A DNA stretch of 64,000 nt, from contig CAJNDS010000157.1 of the NCBI GenBank assembly GCA_905221605.1, positions 62,001 to 126,000 of the forward strand. Direction: 5' to 3'. Origin of the DNA: Symbiodinium natans (lineage: Eukaryota; Sar; Dinophyceae; Suessiales; Symbiodiniaceae). Under the pieces are notes generated by a model that was not told the origin of the DNA, made no database searches, and saw only the letters and a program-made list of their open reading frames with translations. Both the position numbers and the translations under genes were made by a program. This document shows, piece by piece, positions 33,820 through 44,324 of the stretch (position 1 is the stretch's first letter; each line of letters opens with the position of its first letter).

Positions 33820-34330
33820 CTAAGTGGATCCAACCTGCTTAACTTCCGCAAGTCGGTCGCAGTGTCATGGCGCTGCGGGTCGCGCCGCCTGGAGCAGGCG
33901 CTCAAGATGGCTTAGGGTTTAGGGTTTAGGGTTTAGGGTTTAGGGTTTAGGGTTTAGGGCTGCTTTGAGCAAAATCGTTGTTTAGGTGGTAAAGGACAGC
34001 TCCGCTGCATCAGTTGGTGCCTTTGTGCAAGTATCTTGCAGGCAGTTTGCAGCTGCACCAAGCTACCATTCCTCGACGCCGGAGGCCCGCATGGGGCGCA
34101 GCATCCTAGGCAGGATTAGGGGGACCCTTGAAGGGGAGCCCTTCTGAACCCTCTTTTGTCTATATCTCCAAGTGTCCCCCTGATCCCGTTGCAGGACTGC
34201 GACAGCGAGCCTTGCCGTCAATCAAGATCCAAAGACAGCAGAACCCCCAAGCCCACACTGCAACTTCATGGTCCAGGGACCCAACCTGAAGTTTCGCAAG
34301 ACCACTATTTGCTTAAGACCCCCCCCCCCA
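33820..34330 (+). CDS. Exon islands, unknown gene
   Basis: About 33831-33913 reads NLLNFRKSVAVSWRCGSRRL then EQALKMA. About 34050-34146 has two open frames after TTTGCAG, one reading PSYHSSTPEARMGRSILGRI. About 34196-34320 reads TATASLAVNQDPKTAEPPSP then HCNFMVQGPNLKFRKTTICL. They flank a TTTAGGG array (33913-33957). No domain recognised. Confidence 0.4.
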
Positions 34331-34811
34331 AAAGAAAAGATAAGATAAGAAGTAAATAGAAAATAATATAATCCCTGTATTGCCCTAACAAGGAAGAATA
34401 CTGCTATTTTTTTGGGGGGTTTTCTGAAGCAATTCGTAGAAGAGGTGCCCTGTTTCCTGGGCTCGGGGCTTCCCGCCAAGCCTTGAATGGGAGTGCGCTC
34501 CATGCTTCTTTCCTGTGTGCCTTACCTATTTTTGAAATTCTGCTCCTAGTGATCTTTTAATAAAAGCTTGTGAAGTGTTTTTTGTTTTGTTAACAATATT
34601 TCTCGCGTTCCCCGGTAAAGCCCAACTTCTTCGCTTATGCACAGTCAGTGCAGAGAGATCAAGAGTGATCAAGAGGCACATGAATGAATAGGGTCTCGAG
34701 ACAGAATAGCGGCTCCAAACGGCTCCAAACCACCCCCAAAGCCGAAAAAGCCTATAAACCCTCAACCTTGCACCCTAAACCCTAAAGCCCTAAACCCTAA
34801 ACCCTATTCCA

Positions 34812-34894
34812 CAAGGCTGCAGAGGAAGGCGCTCCCATCTCCATGGGTCCGGGCTCACTGGGCCCTCCCCCCGCTGCTCCTCTGCCGGGACAAA
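34812..34894 (+). CDS. Exon island, unknown
   Basis: Between CCCTAAA-type and TTTAGGG-type blocks a frame reads FHKAAEEGAPISMGPGSLGP then PPAAPLPGQR. Pro/Gly-rich, probably linker sequence. Confidence 0.38.
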
Positions 34895-34985
34895 GGTGTG
34901 GATCTGGGCTTTAGGGTTTAGGATTTAGGGTTTAGAGTTTGGGGTTTGGGGTTTCGGGTTTAGGGCCCAGGGTTTAGGGTTCAGG

Positions 34986-35082
34986 GCATGTTCCCCCCTA
35001 TACTAACAGTCCTTAGTAGAGACTAGAGTGCCCCCCGATTATAATCCCTGTGAAGGACTGTTAGTATAAGGGGGAACATCGC
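34986..35082. mobile_element. Hairpin element family A
   Basis: GCATGTTCCCCCCTATACTA ... TAGTATAAGGGGGAACATCGC ends with inner ACAGTCCTTAGTA and GAAGGACTGTTAG. One of the best preserved copies. Confidence 0.75.
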
Positions 35083-35794
35083 AAGGTTAAGGTTCAGGGT
35101 TTCTTTTGGTAAGGGTACTGCAAAACGTCCTTCAGACATAAAATTACCCTGTGAAAGGTGTTGAACAATGGGGTTTAGGGTTTAGGGGCAGGGGGTTCGG
35201 GGGGGGCCTCAATAAGCATTCCAAGCGTATGGTGCGAGAACATGACATGCAGACATTGCCTTGTCACAAGGAGTCTCTACATAAACCATCATGAATCATA
35301 AACCTAAAGGCCCTGAACCCTAAACCTAGAGGCCCCAACTCTGCTGAGTGCTTTCTCTTTGGAGTGGAGGGTGATAAGCATGCAGCTCCGCAACCCTCAA
35401 CGATATCTCCAGAATCCTTAGCCCTATCAGCCCCACGTACGATTACTCCCAGCAGCCCCCTAATATGCCCCAGATTACTGTTCGAGAAGCACCATGCGCA
35501 GCAAACCCTGCAAACCGCGACTCATTCCAAGTTGAAGGTGGAGGTTCTTTAGGGTTTAGGGTGAAGGGCTGATGACCCTAAACCCAAACGTAAACCCTAA
35601 ACCCTAAAGCCTCAACCCCGTGGAACTTGAGAAAATATTCAAAGGTCGAAGCGAAACTCCTCGAAACTCCTCGGAACTTTCCCGGACCTGAGCCCTGAAT
35701 CATTTCACTAAGCCCTAATCAAACCCTAAACCCTAAACCCTAAACCCTAAACCCCAAACCCCAAACCCTAAACCCTAAACCCTAGACCCTACGC

Positions 35795-35885
35795 CAAGGC
35801 TTCTCTCGGCCTCGGGCCGCCGACGCCTTGGGCGACTTGTCCGGCAGGCGCCGGAGCTTCTCGAGAGCCAAAGGGGGTTTAGGAT
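35795..35885 (+). CDS. Exon island, unknown
   Basis: Reads LLSASGRRRLGRLVRQAPEL then LESQRG. A second frame (SRPRAADALGDLSGRRRSFS) is also open. CCCTAAA units precede it and degenerate TTTAGGG units follow. Confidence 0.35.
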
Positions 35886-36224
35886 GACTTTGGAGTTTAT
35901 TAGGGTTTAGGGTTTAGGGTTTGTAGGGTTAAGGGCTTCGGGTGTAGGATGTAGGGGCTTAGGGTTTAATTAGGGTTGAGGATGTAGGGGTTACCGGTTT
36001 AGGGCATCTAGGTTCAGGTTGAGGATGTAGGGGCTTAGGGCTCAGCGTATTTAGGGTCTAGGTTGAGGATGTCGGGGCTAGGGGGTTAACGCTTAGGCTG
36101 CAGCGGGCCAAATGGTCGTGTCTTTCCTGATGTGCGCATGCTAGAAAACCCGGCTTCTTTCTTTGGCGTTTCTTGGGGTTTCGAGGGCTCCTGACAGTTT
36201 TTGGGACGTGTGGGTACATGGTGA

Positions 36225-36312
36225 TTTACGAAAATAGGGGACCCTCAAATCTAGACCCCAAAATGGTAGGATCCCTTATAACAAGGACCCCAATAAGGTG
36301 CCCCTAATCCGA
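36225..36312. mobile_element. Hairpin element family B
   Basis: TTTACGAAAATAGGGGACCC left end and an AAGGACCCCAATAAGGTGCC right part, ending CCCCTAATCCG. Closely similar to the copy at 36906-36999, 600 bp away. Confidence 0.6.
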
Positions 36313-36695
36313 GCATCTGATTAATTAATACCCCCACATTTAAAGAAGTTTTTTTTGGCCGGAAGTCCGCCGGAAGACTACTTTCCATTAGGGTGGATTT
36401 CGTATGGGACAAACCCCCCACATTTAAAGGAATTTTTTTGGGGGGGGTTCAAAAATCTGTCGGCAGGCTTCTTGTTTTGCTTGCGGAGACGCAAAGCTAC
36501 AGCACCTCAGGGATCTGCATCGTATTGTTTTTAATAGAGAATCAATACAGGGCCACGGTCCAACTATTGCGGAACCCTGCATTCCTTATTGTGAGGGGGG
36601 GGGGGGGGCCCCCACCCACTAATCAGAAGCTCGGATTAATGTAAGCCCCCACATTGCCGAGCCAAGAAACCCTAAACCCTAACCCCCCACGGCAG

Positions 36696-36784
36696 CATTG
36701 GCCTGGTGGCCTCAGGCTTTCGGGCTTCCTGTGGAGGAGGTGCTGGCGGATGTGCTGAAGGCCCGCACTCGCCAGCAAGCCTGA
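36696..36784 (+). CDS. Terminal exon, unknown gene
   Basis: After CACGGCAG the frame reads LAWWPQAFGLPVEEVLADVL then KARTRQQA and TGA at 36782. It is an amphipathic helix-like tail; a CCCTAAA array begins just after. Confidence 0.45.
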
Positions 36785-36905
36785 GACGGTTTAACCCTAA
36801 ACCCTAAACCCTAAACCCTAAACCGTAAACCCCTTTGAGATCATGTTAAAAGAACCGATGCCCATGAGGTCCATACTGCTTGCAAGGCGCATCTGAATCT
36901 GGAGG

Positions 36906-36999
36906 TTTACGAACATAGGGGACCCCCAAAATAGAGTCCCAAATAGTAGGGGTTCCCTGATACTAAGGACCCCAATGAGGCACCCCCCAATATCGTAAA
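36906..36999. mobile_element. Hairpin element family B
   Basis: TTTACGAACATAGGGGACCC left end and GGCACCCCCCAATATCGTAA right end, inverted relative to each other. Confidence 0.6.
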
Positions 37000-37124
37000 C
37001 CCCCATCTGGTGTTTGGGCCTGCGTTTGCTGCCTGTCTTTGCCTGCTTCCTAGCGCGAGCTCTCACGGGTTTTTCTCCCAGGATGCCCTTGGTCTCCTCC
37101 TGTTCAACAATGGGGTTACTGGTA

Positions 37125-37224
37125 GGGATGCTCCCCCTTATATTAAGAGCTCCTTCATGGGGACTAGAATTGGGGGTACTATTATCCCTAGTAAGGACTG
37201 TGTTAGTATAGGGGGGAACATCCC
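37125..37224. mobile_element. Hairpin element family A
   Basis: GGGATGCTCCCCCTTATATT ... AGTATAGGGGGGAACATCCC ends, with inner TCCTTCATGGGGACTA and TAGTAAGGACTG. Confidence 0.72.
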
Positions 37225-37404
37225 GAAGGTAAGGGTGTATGACTGAACTTGCAGACCAAGACCAACACCCCCCACGTTGGCTGAGACATCTTGTTCGTAA
37301 ATCCCACAGCTTGCAAGCTATGGGGTCTTTTGTGCTTTGGGGCTGATGGGCTTCACGACAACCCAAAACACCAAACTTGTTGGGTTTAGGGGTATAGGGT
37401 TTAG

Positions 37405-37581
37405 GGCTATGTTGGGCTCTCTTTTCTCAACGCCCATGCTTTCTCCGAAGCAAAAACAGAAATCCGGGATTTGCGCGCTTGTTGCGAGCTTGTGCTGCAA
37501 CGTTCACGCAGATTCCAGGTCCACGGTTCAGACAGCACCCAGAGGCCCAGAGGAACCATACCCAAGATTTACAGTAAATAA
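37405..37581 (+). CDS. Terminal exon with acceptor made by a TTTAG unit
   Basis: The exon starts right after GGGTTTAG and reads GYVGLSFLNAHAFSEAKTEI then RDLRACCELVLQRSRRFQVH to TAA at 37579. It is 58 codons with coiled-coil-like character. The last telomere-type unit supplies the AG acceptor. Confidence 0.5.
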   Translation, partial: GYVGLSFLNAHAFSEAKTEIRDLRACCELVLQRSRRFQVHGSDSTQRPRGTIPKIYSK

Positions 37582-38065
37582 CTCCCCAAAGTTGGAACAT
37601 CCGTATCCCCATACCGAAAAAAGGTATACAAAAGGGACCCCGTAGCTCTAATCATCCTTCAACCCTGTTCCGACTTTCTGGAGCTTGCTGTACTAGGTTC
37701 AGGGATTGGGGTTTAGAGTTCTTCTGGTCCCCAATGGTTCAAACTGTAGGCCAGGGCTCTTCACTGTTAGCCGTACTGTTTTGTCGACAATGGCGAAAAC
37801 CGGCAGTACTCTGAAACCTAAACCCTGAACCTGAAACCCTGAGCCCTAAACCCTTGCCTGTTCCAAGCACACGGTCGCAGATGGAAGACAAGAGCCTAAA
37901 TACAATTTTGGATCCAAAATTATGCAGGAGTTCGCTTGTCTGAGCGATCGTTGCCGAAGCTCTTGACAAAGCTGTTCGATGTATAAAAGCCCCCTCCCCA
38001 AAAGCCCATCAGCTCGCAACAAAAGGGGTCTGCTGCATTTTTATTGTGGACTTGCTTGCTCCAGC

Positions 38066-38087
38066 AGATGACCATGCTGGGCTCAAG
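38066..38087 (+). other. Possible relict spliced leader
   Basis: ACCATGCTGGGCTCAAG resembles the spliced-leader end CCATTTTGGCTCAAG with two substitutions and one inserted G. It lies about 50 bp before the likely ATG of the next gene. Weaker than the relict at 20385. Confidence 0.35.
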
Positions 38088-38136
38088 AAGTTTGTTGTCG
38101 TTGTCCCTCTTGCGCTCCTGTTTGCAGACCTTGAGG

Positions 38137-39671
38137 ATGTCTAGCATGTTTCGCGCCGCGCTCATGCTGGGAGCAGCAGCCGCCACAAATGCAACCCATC
38201 CGGTGACGATCACGAACTGCGGTGTGCAAAACACCATAGCCACTGCGCCATCTCGCATCATCACCTTGAATCAGGGAGCAACAGAGCTCTTGCTTGGCAT
38301 GGGACTTGCAAGCAGCATGGTGGGCACCGCCTACCTTGATGATTCTATGTGGCCACGGTATGCAGCCGCGTACTCCCAGATCCCAGTCCTGTCTTCTGGC
38401 TACCCCAACGAGACCCACCTCATGTCTTATAACCCAGACTTCCTCGTGGCTTCATACAACTCGGCATTCCGCGCCCAATACACTCGTTCGAACGGGCGGG
38501 TGTCGGGCATCTTCACTGATGCGACTGTCGGGCCATGTGCCGGGTTCGGCTCTGACTGGGGTCAGGACTGGACTACCTGCCGCCCCCAGTTGCACGCAGC
38601 TGGCATTGGCACTTACGTCTTCGAGGACAGCTGTGAAGACACCTCCTTGCGCCCGGCCACGGTCACGGAAGACATCGTCTACGACGAGATGCGGACGCTG
38701 GGATCAGTGTTTGGCGTCGACGTCGAGCCCATGATCACCGACATGAAGGCAGACTTTGATCAAGCTGCGGCCCTGGTGTCTTCGGGGATGCACGGGTCGC
38801 CATTGAAGAGCGTATGGCTGGACTGCACCGACTGCTGCGACACGGAGCCGGGTGAGGAGGAGCAGGTTTTCGTGGGTGGTGGCGCTGGAGCACCCAACCT
38901 GCTGATGCAGGAGGGCGGCCTCAGCAACGTTTTTGCTGACCGCGCCGGCAACTGGGCCTGCGTCAACGTGAGTGACATCATCGCCGCGGCGCCGGATGTC
39001 ATCGTCGTGGTCGATGCTTCGTGGGACAGTGCCATCGACAAGATCAAGTGGATGTACAACGATGCAGAGTTCTGCAAGCTCGAGGTCCTCAGGGCAGCTC
39101 GCTTCGTGTCCATTCCCTTCAGCGCCAGCACCTTGGGCCCTCGCAATGGTCCAGCAGCCCTCGATCTGGCCATGGCAGCCTTACACGTCCGCACCGGCTC
39201 ACAAACGGCCACGCAGGAGTCTGGGGTGGGGTCCTTCAGCCCTTTCTTCCTCCAAGCTCAGACCTCCTGTCAGCTCTGCCCATTGAGCGTGGCCCACGTG
39301 ATCTACGACGACACCTCCGGCACCACCTACGACCCTCTGTGCACGACCACCACGACAACCACCACTACCACAACCAACATGCCCAACAACGAGGCGGGAG
39401 TGGGATACCAATACTTGGTAGCCCTGTTGCATCCCTTTGCATCCATCTGCCCTCTTTTGTGGTTCAGGCTCCCTCAAAAAGTAGCCAACCCCAAAACGAG
39501 TGCCCTTACTGGAACATGGTTACTGGGCTGCAAAGAATGTCTCCAAAACCCCCTGGGGGGCTGGGCGAGGGTTTGTAGGGGACACCCTGTGCCTTGCAGG
39601 TTTCTCAGGCCGGCCTGGCCTGCCTTTCGAGTTTTGTTGCCGCCCTTGGGGCGCTGCCCTTGTTTGCATGA
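38137..39671 (+). CDS. Secreted iron-siderophore/cobalamin-binding-type protein with hydrophobic C-terminal tail
   Basis: Exon 1 (38137-39399) and exon 2 (39600-39671) join in phase 0 across a GT-AG intron into about 444 residues. Residues 1-20 (MSSMFRAALMLGAAAATNA) are a signal peptide. The rest of exon 1 matches the bacterial periplasmic-binding fold of the BtuF/FepB type: PSRIITLNQGATELLLGMGL at its start, YNPDFLVASY in the first lobe, AAPDVIVVVDASWDSAI and GPAALDLAMAALH in the second. A Thr-rich linker (about 11 Thr) follows, and exon 2 adds a hydrophobic end (CLSSFVAALGALPLFA), as in GPI-anchored or membrane-tethered proteins. It may capture iron chelates or vitamin B12 outside the cell; the ligand is not visible. 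The single short intron contrasts with neighbours. The start is chosen after a possible relict leader; an in-frame ATG at 38068 is the alternative. Confidence 0.78.
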
Positions 39672-40074
39672 GGCGGCAAGGGTGAACCAGAATCAAACAG
39701 CTAGATACTCGAAGGCACTACAAGGCAGCTCATGGAGTGGAAGTGCAGCTTTCTGAGGTGTACATGTAATTGTCTCGTGAAGTTTTGACTCTGGTTCGTG
39801 TCATAACATTTCATGGCAAGAAAAGAGTGCGGACTCTGCACATGAGGGGTTGAGGTATCCTTTGCACATGTGTGCAAATTTGCGCAGAACCTATCGCACA
39901 GACTGCACGAGTTTTGCTGACCGGCTGCTCACTGGTGCAACTATTGCACGCCAAAGGGCTTGACTGCCGTGACCCTGGTATCCTCTTCTGCGTTGGCAGG
40001 GTGCAAAGGCTCTGCAAGTTCAAGCCCTCCCTAAACCCTAAACCCTAAACCCTTGGTCGCTCCCCGCCTCTCAG

Positions 40075-40182
40075 GACTTAGGGCGATTCCAGGAAGCTAG
40101 GGCTTACCAACGGCAGGTGGCCGATAAAAGTGCACCTCCCAAGCCACCATCTGCGAGCTTTTCGCTGCACCGCAAGCTTTAG
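40075..40182 (+). CDS. Terminal exon, unknown gene
   Basis: After CGCCTCTCAG the frame reads DLGRFQEARAYQRQVADKSA then PPKPPSASFSLHRKL and TAG at 40180. A CCCTAAA array (about 40195-40245) follows. Confidence 0.5.
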   Translation, partial: DLGRFQEARAYQRQVADKSAPPKPPSASFSLHRKL

Positions 40183-40456
40183 ACTTAACACGTGGCCCTA
40201 AACCCTAAACCCTAAACCCTAAACCCTAAACCCTAAACCCTAAACCGCGAAGGTAGTGCTGGCCCCACAAGACAAGTCTACCCATGTGTTTAGGGCAGAG
40301 GAAAGTGTACATCGCCCGACTTTGTCGGACATTCACTCTTGGCAGGTGCTGAGGGAGGAGCCACACGCTGCTGTACTTGTCGGGGCCCAAGTGCACCGCG
40401 TCTTGCCTCAGGGTGTAGAGGGTTTGGGGTTTTAGGGGTTTTAGGGGGTTTACCAG

Positions 40457-40722
40457 GGCTGAGAGGCGCGGAGCAAGTGGCGACACTGCTACACGTGTCT
40501 CCGCTCTTGCGGATTCTTGCTGATGCAGCTGCTGTGGCTCAAGGGATTCGCCAGGGAACCATTAGCCCAACGATCCGAGCACGCCAATCGTTGCGGCAAG
40601 ATCCCGACAAGCAACAGTGCAAGTATGCTCAGGCATCCATACGACAGTTGCGCCGCTTTGTGCCACGTGAATTCGGCATAGATGCAGCCCAGCGAGTATA
40701 TTATGATATTATATTAGTATAA
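40457..40722 (+). CDS. Long terminal exon, unknown gene
   Basis: After GTTTACCAG the frame reads LRGAEQVATLLHVSPLLRIL, then ADAAAVAQGIRQGTISPTIR, and continues to VPREFGIDAAQRVYYDIILV and TAA. About 88 helical, Arg/Gln-rich codons without repeats. No family recognised. Confidence 0.5.
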
Positions 40723-40789
40723 GTAGAATCGCACAAGTGTATAATAGTAGAACAATATGTCAAAGATATCAGAACACAACAAAAAAATC

Positions 40790-41115
40790 ACGGCAGCTTC
40801 GGGCGTCGATGGCCACTCCCTGCGCCACGGCGCCAGAGCCCGGAAAGATCGTCGGCATGCGAAGTTTTCACCTTCGCTTTCGCCTTCGTTGCCTTCTCTG
40901 TGTTCTTCTGGGCCGGGCGTGTGCGGGTGTGGAGGCTGCGTGCCAGGCCTTGCAGCGGCGATTCGCAAAATGAATTGATCTTGCAGCTCCCTGCGACTGT
41001 GCTAGCGACAGGCCGCTTATCCGGCCCGTGAGACAGAGCTGGAGATCCACAGGCTGCAGGGGCCCCAAAAGCAGAAGAACCGAAGTGCAGTGCAGCCTCC
41101 CAAGGCCCGAGCGGC
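40790..41115 (+). CDS. Exon(s) with a transmembrane segment and a basic helix
   Basis: One frame gives VFTFAFAFVAFSVFFWAGRV then RVWRLRARPC, a hydrophobic span followed by positive charges. From about 41030 another frame reads TELEIHRLQGPQKQKNRSAV then QPPKARAAHKRNS. An overlapping frame from ATG 40809 (MATPCATAPEPGKIVG) may be the gene's start. Boundaries unresolved. Confidence 0.35.
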
Positions 41116-41941
41116 CCACAAGCGCAACAGTTTAAAGCTTAAAGTCTATAGGGCTCCTTGTTTAGTTGCTAGGCCGGGCTCGCCTAGGTACCACGATGGT
41201 GCGGAGCGCTTGTACTTTCTGTACGTGCGGGGCCTACCAATGCTTACCAACGCCTACCACATGGGCCTTGGCAAAGTCTCGCTCTCGCCAGAGTCACTCG
41301 TTCCGAGGTTCCTTTCGAGGACTCTGCTTTGCACGAGCTCTGTGTTTGGCGTCCATTCTGTACATCTTGGGGTTCGTTCGGCTTATAGAGGTGCAGGCTT
41401 AGAGGTATAGGATCCTTATAGGATGCTTCAGTCTCATGTCAGGAGAAGCGGCCCTGGCCCGTGTGGATCTTGTGCCCGGGAACGAATGTGGACGCCATGC
41501 GCCTCCCGACTGTACACAGCTTGTTAGCGATGGCGTGCGATTTAAGGACACTATACAGAGAGCATATACTGAGCAATTCTGTGCGCCTTCCCATGTGGCC
41601 AAGTGAGAAGCATTAAGAAGAGCACTGCAGAGTAGCCCGGTGAAGGCATGCTGTCGCTGACGGACACTTTGAGCCTCTTGGACTTGTTTGATCTCCGAGG
41701 CTTGCAGCAGAAACGAGCTGAGGAAAGAGCATTGTGCTAACGGGTGGTTGAACCCGTTTTAGAGCGTTTTAGCATCTGCAACAGCCGCTGTCCCATGCTG
41801 TCCCGAGGCCTTGCGAAGAAGCATTCTGTGGCGCTCGTCGTCCTCGAAGGCATGGCGGCGGCCTCAGTGGGTCACAGCCGAGTTCCCGGAGCTGTAGGCA
41901 AAGGGATCTTGTCTTGACTTTCTGCCGCCTAGTTTAGCATT

Positions 41942-42265
41942 TTGGGCGTCATGGGGGTTCTACTCGTAGCATTCCCACACGCTACCCAGGACCTCGCGCT
42001 GAACGTTGCTGCCGACGCCCAGGAAGACCCATCGCGGCCCGACGACGTGGGCCGCCGCCTAAGTAGCCACTGCGTTTGTTGCAACCGGCGTTGTAAATTC
42101 GTGGCCACTCGTGGCCCACACGTCATGCGCTGTGTCAGGTTACACAAACGCGGTGTTGTCCCATGCGCAGGGAAGCTTCTCGACGGCAGCTTGAAACGGA
42201 AACCAACAACCTGCACAGCCGAAGCACTCCTAACAGCCCTTGCACTCCTCAATCCTAAACCCTAA
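41942..42265. other. Open on both strands, coding strand unclear
   Basis: The + strand gives a Cys-containing frame (RRLSSHCVCCNRRCKFVATR), and one minus frame gives PRWVFLGVGSNVQREVLGSV to a stop. Neither is decisive. Confidence 0.25.
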
Positions 42266-42298
42266 ACCCCAAAGTTGGGCGCCCAAGTGTCACCTTGC

Positions 42299-42720
42299 AG
42301 GGGCCTGCCTCGACGTGCACAACCTGTACTGCATAGGCCAGGACTATCTTGGGTACAAGTCGCGGCGTTTTTTGTGCTTTTTGTGGTTTGCCCAACTTCT
42401 TCGGCACGCTGCCTCATGCTTACCCGAAATCCCCAAGTCGAATCCCCTTCTCCCGATCTCGCGAGCCAAGACCTCACTCATATCTAACCGCAGGAGCCCT
42501 AGAAGAATCAACACCCGACGGTGAACCCTCAAAAAGCCTTAGCCAGAAGCCGTCATGCACCTTCAACCCCCCCAAATCGCCCTCGAGCGCTTGTCAGGCT
42601 CCTCGCGCGGCGCGCGCTTCTGCTCGCGGCTCGCGTGGGGGACTCGGGAGTTTCATTTTCGGAGATTTGATTCCGAAAGCTGGGGGGTTGTCCCACCCGC
42701 CCCTCTATTCTTAGGGTGAG
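42299..42720 (+). CDS. Two exon islands, unknown gene
   Basis: 42299-~42367 follows CACCTTGCAG and reads GACLDVHNLYCIGQDYLGYK then SRR. About 42580-42712 reads ALERLSGSSRGARFCSRLAW then GTREFHFRRFDSESWGVV. Good composition, clear acceptor on the first. A poly-C run follows at 42759-42779. Confidence 0.42.
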
Positions 42721-42844
42721 GATCCCCTTCCCAACCCCATGAGAAGAACAAGGGGCACCCCCCCCCCCCCCCCCCCCCCGGGTTTTTGGGAGATCCTAGT
42801 TTTGGGCCTTGGGTTGAGAGCATGGTTGGGTCCCTTTCGTCCCG

Positions 42845-42948
42845 TGCAGTGTGTCATTGAAGTTGCAGCCCTTCATCAGCTCGTGGCAGCGGGTCTCCTC
42901 AAGTACAGTACTTCTGAGTCAGCAGGTGACACCAGTAGTCCTATTTAA
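42845..42948 (+). CDS. Terminal exon, unknown
   Basis: After CCGTGCAG the frame reads CVIEVAALHQLVAAGLLKYS then TSESAGDTSSPI and TAA. Confidence 0.42.
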
Positions 42949-43259
42949 AGTCTGATTCCCACCCCTATACCCTCAGTTTCACCTACTACAGTACTTCACC
43001 ATAGAAGCCGAAATGTGTAAAGCCAGCTGCCGTAACGAATGCCCCCAAACCCTAACCTTAAGCCCTATAAACCCTAAACCGCAATGTCCCCCCCCTTTCC
43101 CCCTAAGCCCTAAACACTAAACTCTAAGCCCCAAACCCTAAACCCCAAACCCTGAACCCCAAACCCTAAACCCTATAACCCCAAACCCCAAACCCTAAAC
43201 CCTAAACCCGAAACCCTAAACCCTAAACCCTAAACCCCAAACCCTGACAGCCTTCCCAG

Positions 43260-43346
43260 GTCGGAGCTCCCGGGCCTCCGCGGCCTCCTTACAAACGCCG
43301 GGCTGCGCTTTCCAAGGCTCCCTCAGCTCGCTGGCGGGTTTAGGGT
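43260..43346 (+). CDS. Exon whose frame closes in TTTAGGG
   Basis: After CTTCCCAG the frame reads VGAPGPPRPPYKRRAALSKA then PSARWR. It then runs into GG|GTTTAGGG, where either the repeat gives the stop codon (V, TAG at 43344) or GT of the repeat acts as donor. CCCTAAA units precede it and TTTAGGG units follow. Confidence 0.45.
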
Positions 43347-43899
43347 TTAGGGCTAGGGTTTAGGGTTTAGGGTTTAGGGTTTAGGGTCTAGGGTCTAGGG
43401 GTTAGGGGTTGAGGGTTAGGGGTTGAGGGTTTGGGGTTGAGGGGTTAGGGGTTTAGGGTTTAGGGGTTGAGCGGCTAGAAATTTAGGGTTTGGGGTTAGG
43501 GGTTTTGGGCTTGGGGCTTAGGGTTCAGCATCTCAAGTCCAAGCATTCACTAGTCAGGCTCGCTCCTTGAGTACCGACCCATCTGACCGTCCTTACGAAA
43601 AAAACTCACGGTTTAACATTTTTCATGAACCCTGAACCTTAAAACCCCTAAAGCTTGAGACCCTAAACCCTAATCCAAGAACCCCACGGCTTGAACATGC
43701 TTGAACCCCAAACCCAGGCCTCGAACCCTAAACCCTGGCGCTTTGAACCCTGAGCCCTAGCCCTGAACTCTGAACCCTGAATTCATAAGCCGAAACCCTC
43801 AACCTTATATGGGCATTTCCCAACAAAAGTTCCTATGTTGCACCCTATAGTCAAAAGCTTATGGGCCGAAGCCCTGACCTCTCTTTCCTTTGTACACAC

Positions 43900-44056
43900 A
43901 CTTCAATGGCTCAAGTCGGCGGCAAGTTTGCGGACAAATTAGGCAAATTCGTTGACGGCCAGAGAAATTTGCCAAATTCGTCGTCGGCCAAATACATAAT
44001 TACCAAATTCGTCGGCAGATTTGCCAAGTTCGTCGACGGAGTCGTCGACGGCTAAC
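43900..44056. repeat. Short repeats of AATTCGTCGACGGCC type
   Basis: GCAAATTCGTTGACGGCCAG, CCAAATTCGTCGTCGGCCAA and similar words recur five times, partly inverted. The ORF across it (KFADKLGKFVDG, ITKFVGRFAKFVDG) is periodic, so I treat it as repeat DNA first. Confidence 0.5.
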
Positions 44057-44324
44057 TCAGGCAAGAGAGGCATTTAGTTCGTCGGGCTTATATTGTCCAA
44101 GCAAAATCGTTCACGCTTGTCAATTGCGGATTGTCAGAGCTCCGTGTAGGTGGTGCTTTCAGAGGTCTGTCTACGGGCGCCTGGCATTGGAACCCTAAAC
44201 ACTGAAAAAAAAACAAAAAACCCTACAAGCCCTATAAACATCCCTATGAACCCTCATAAGCCCTATGAACCCTCTAAACCTCAAAAACCAAACAAGCCCA
44301 AACAAACCCTCTTCACCTAAGCCC

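Noticed and set aside
38760-39212. 150-residue minus frame and 185-residue + frame within the Fe/B12-binding gene
   Set aside because: Shadows; the chosen frame carries the binding-protein motifs and splices in phase.
43905-43921. AATGGCTCAAG as a relict spliced leader
   Set aside because: Only nine bases (TGGCTCAAG) match the leader, which is expected about once by chance in this length.
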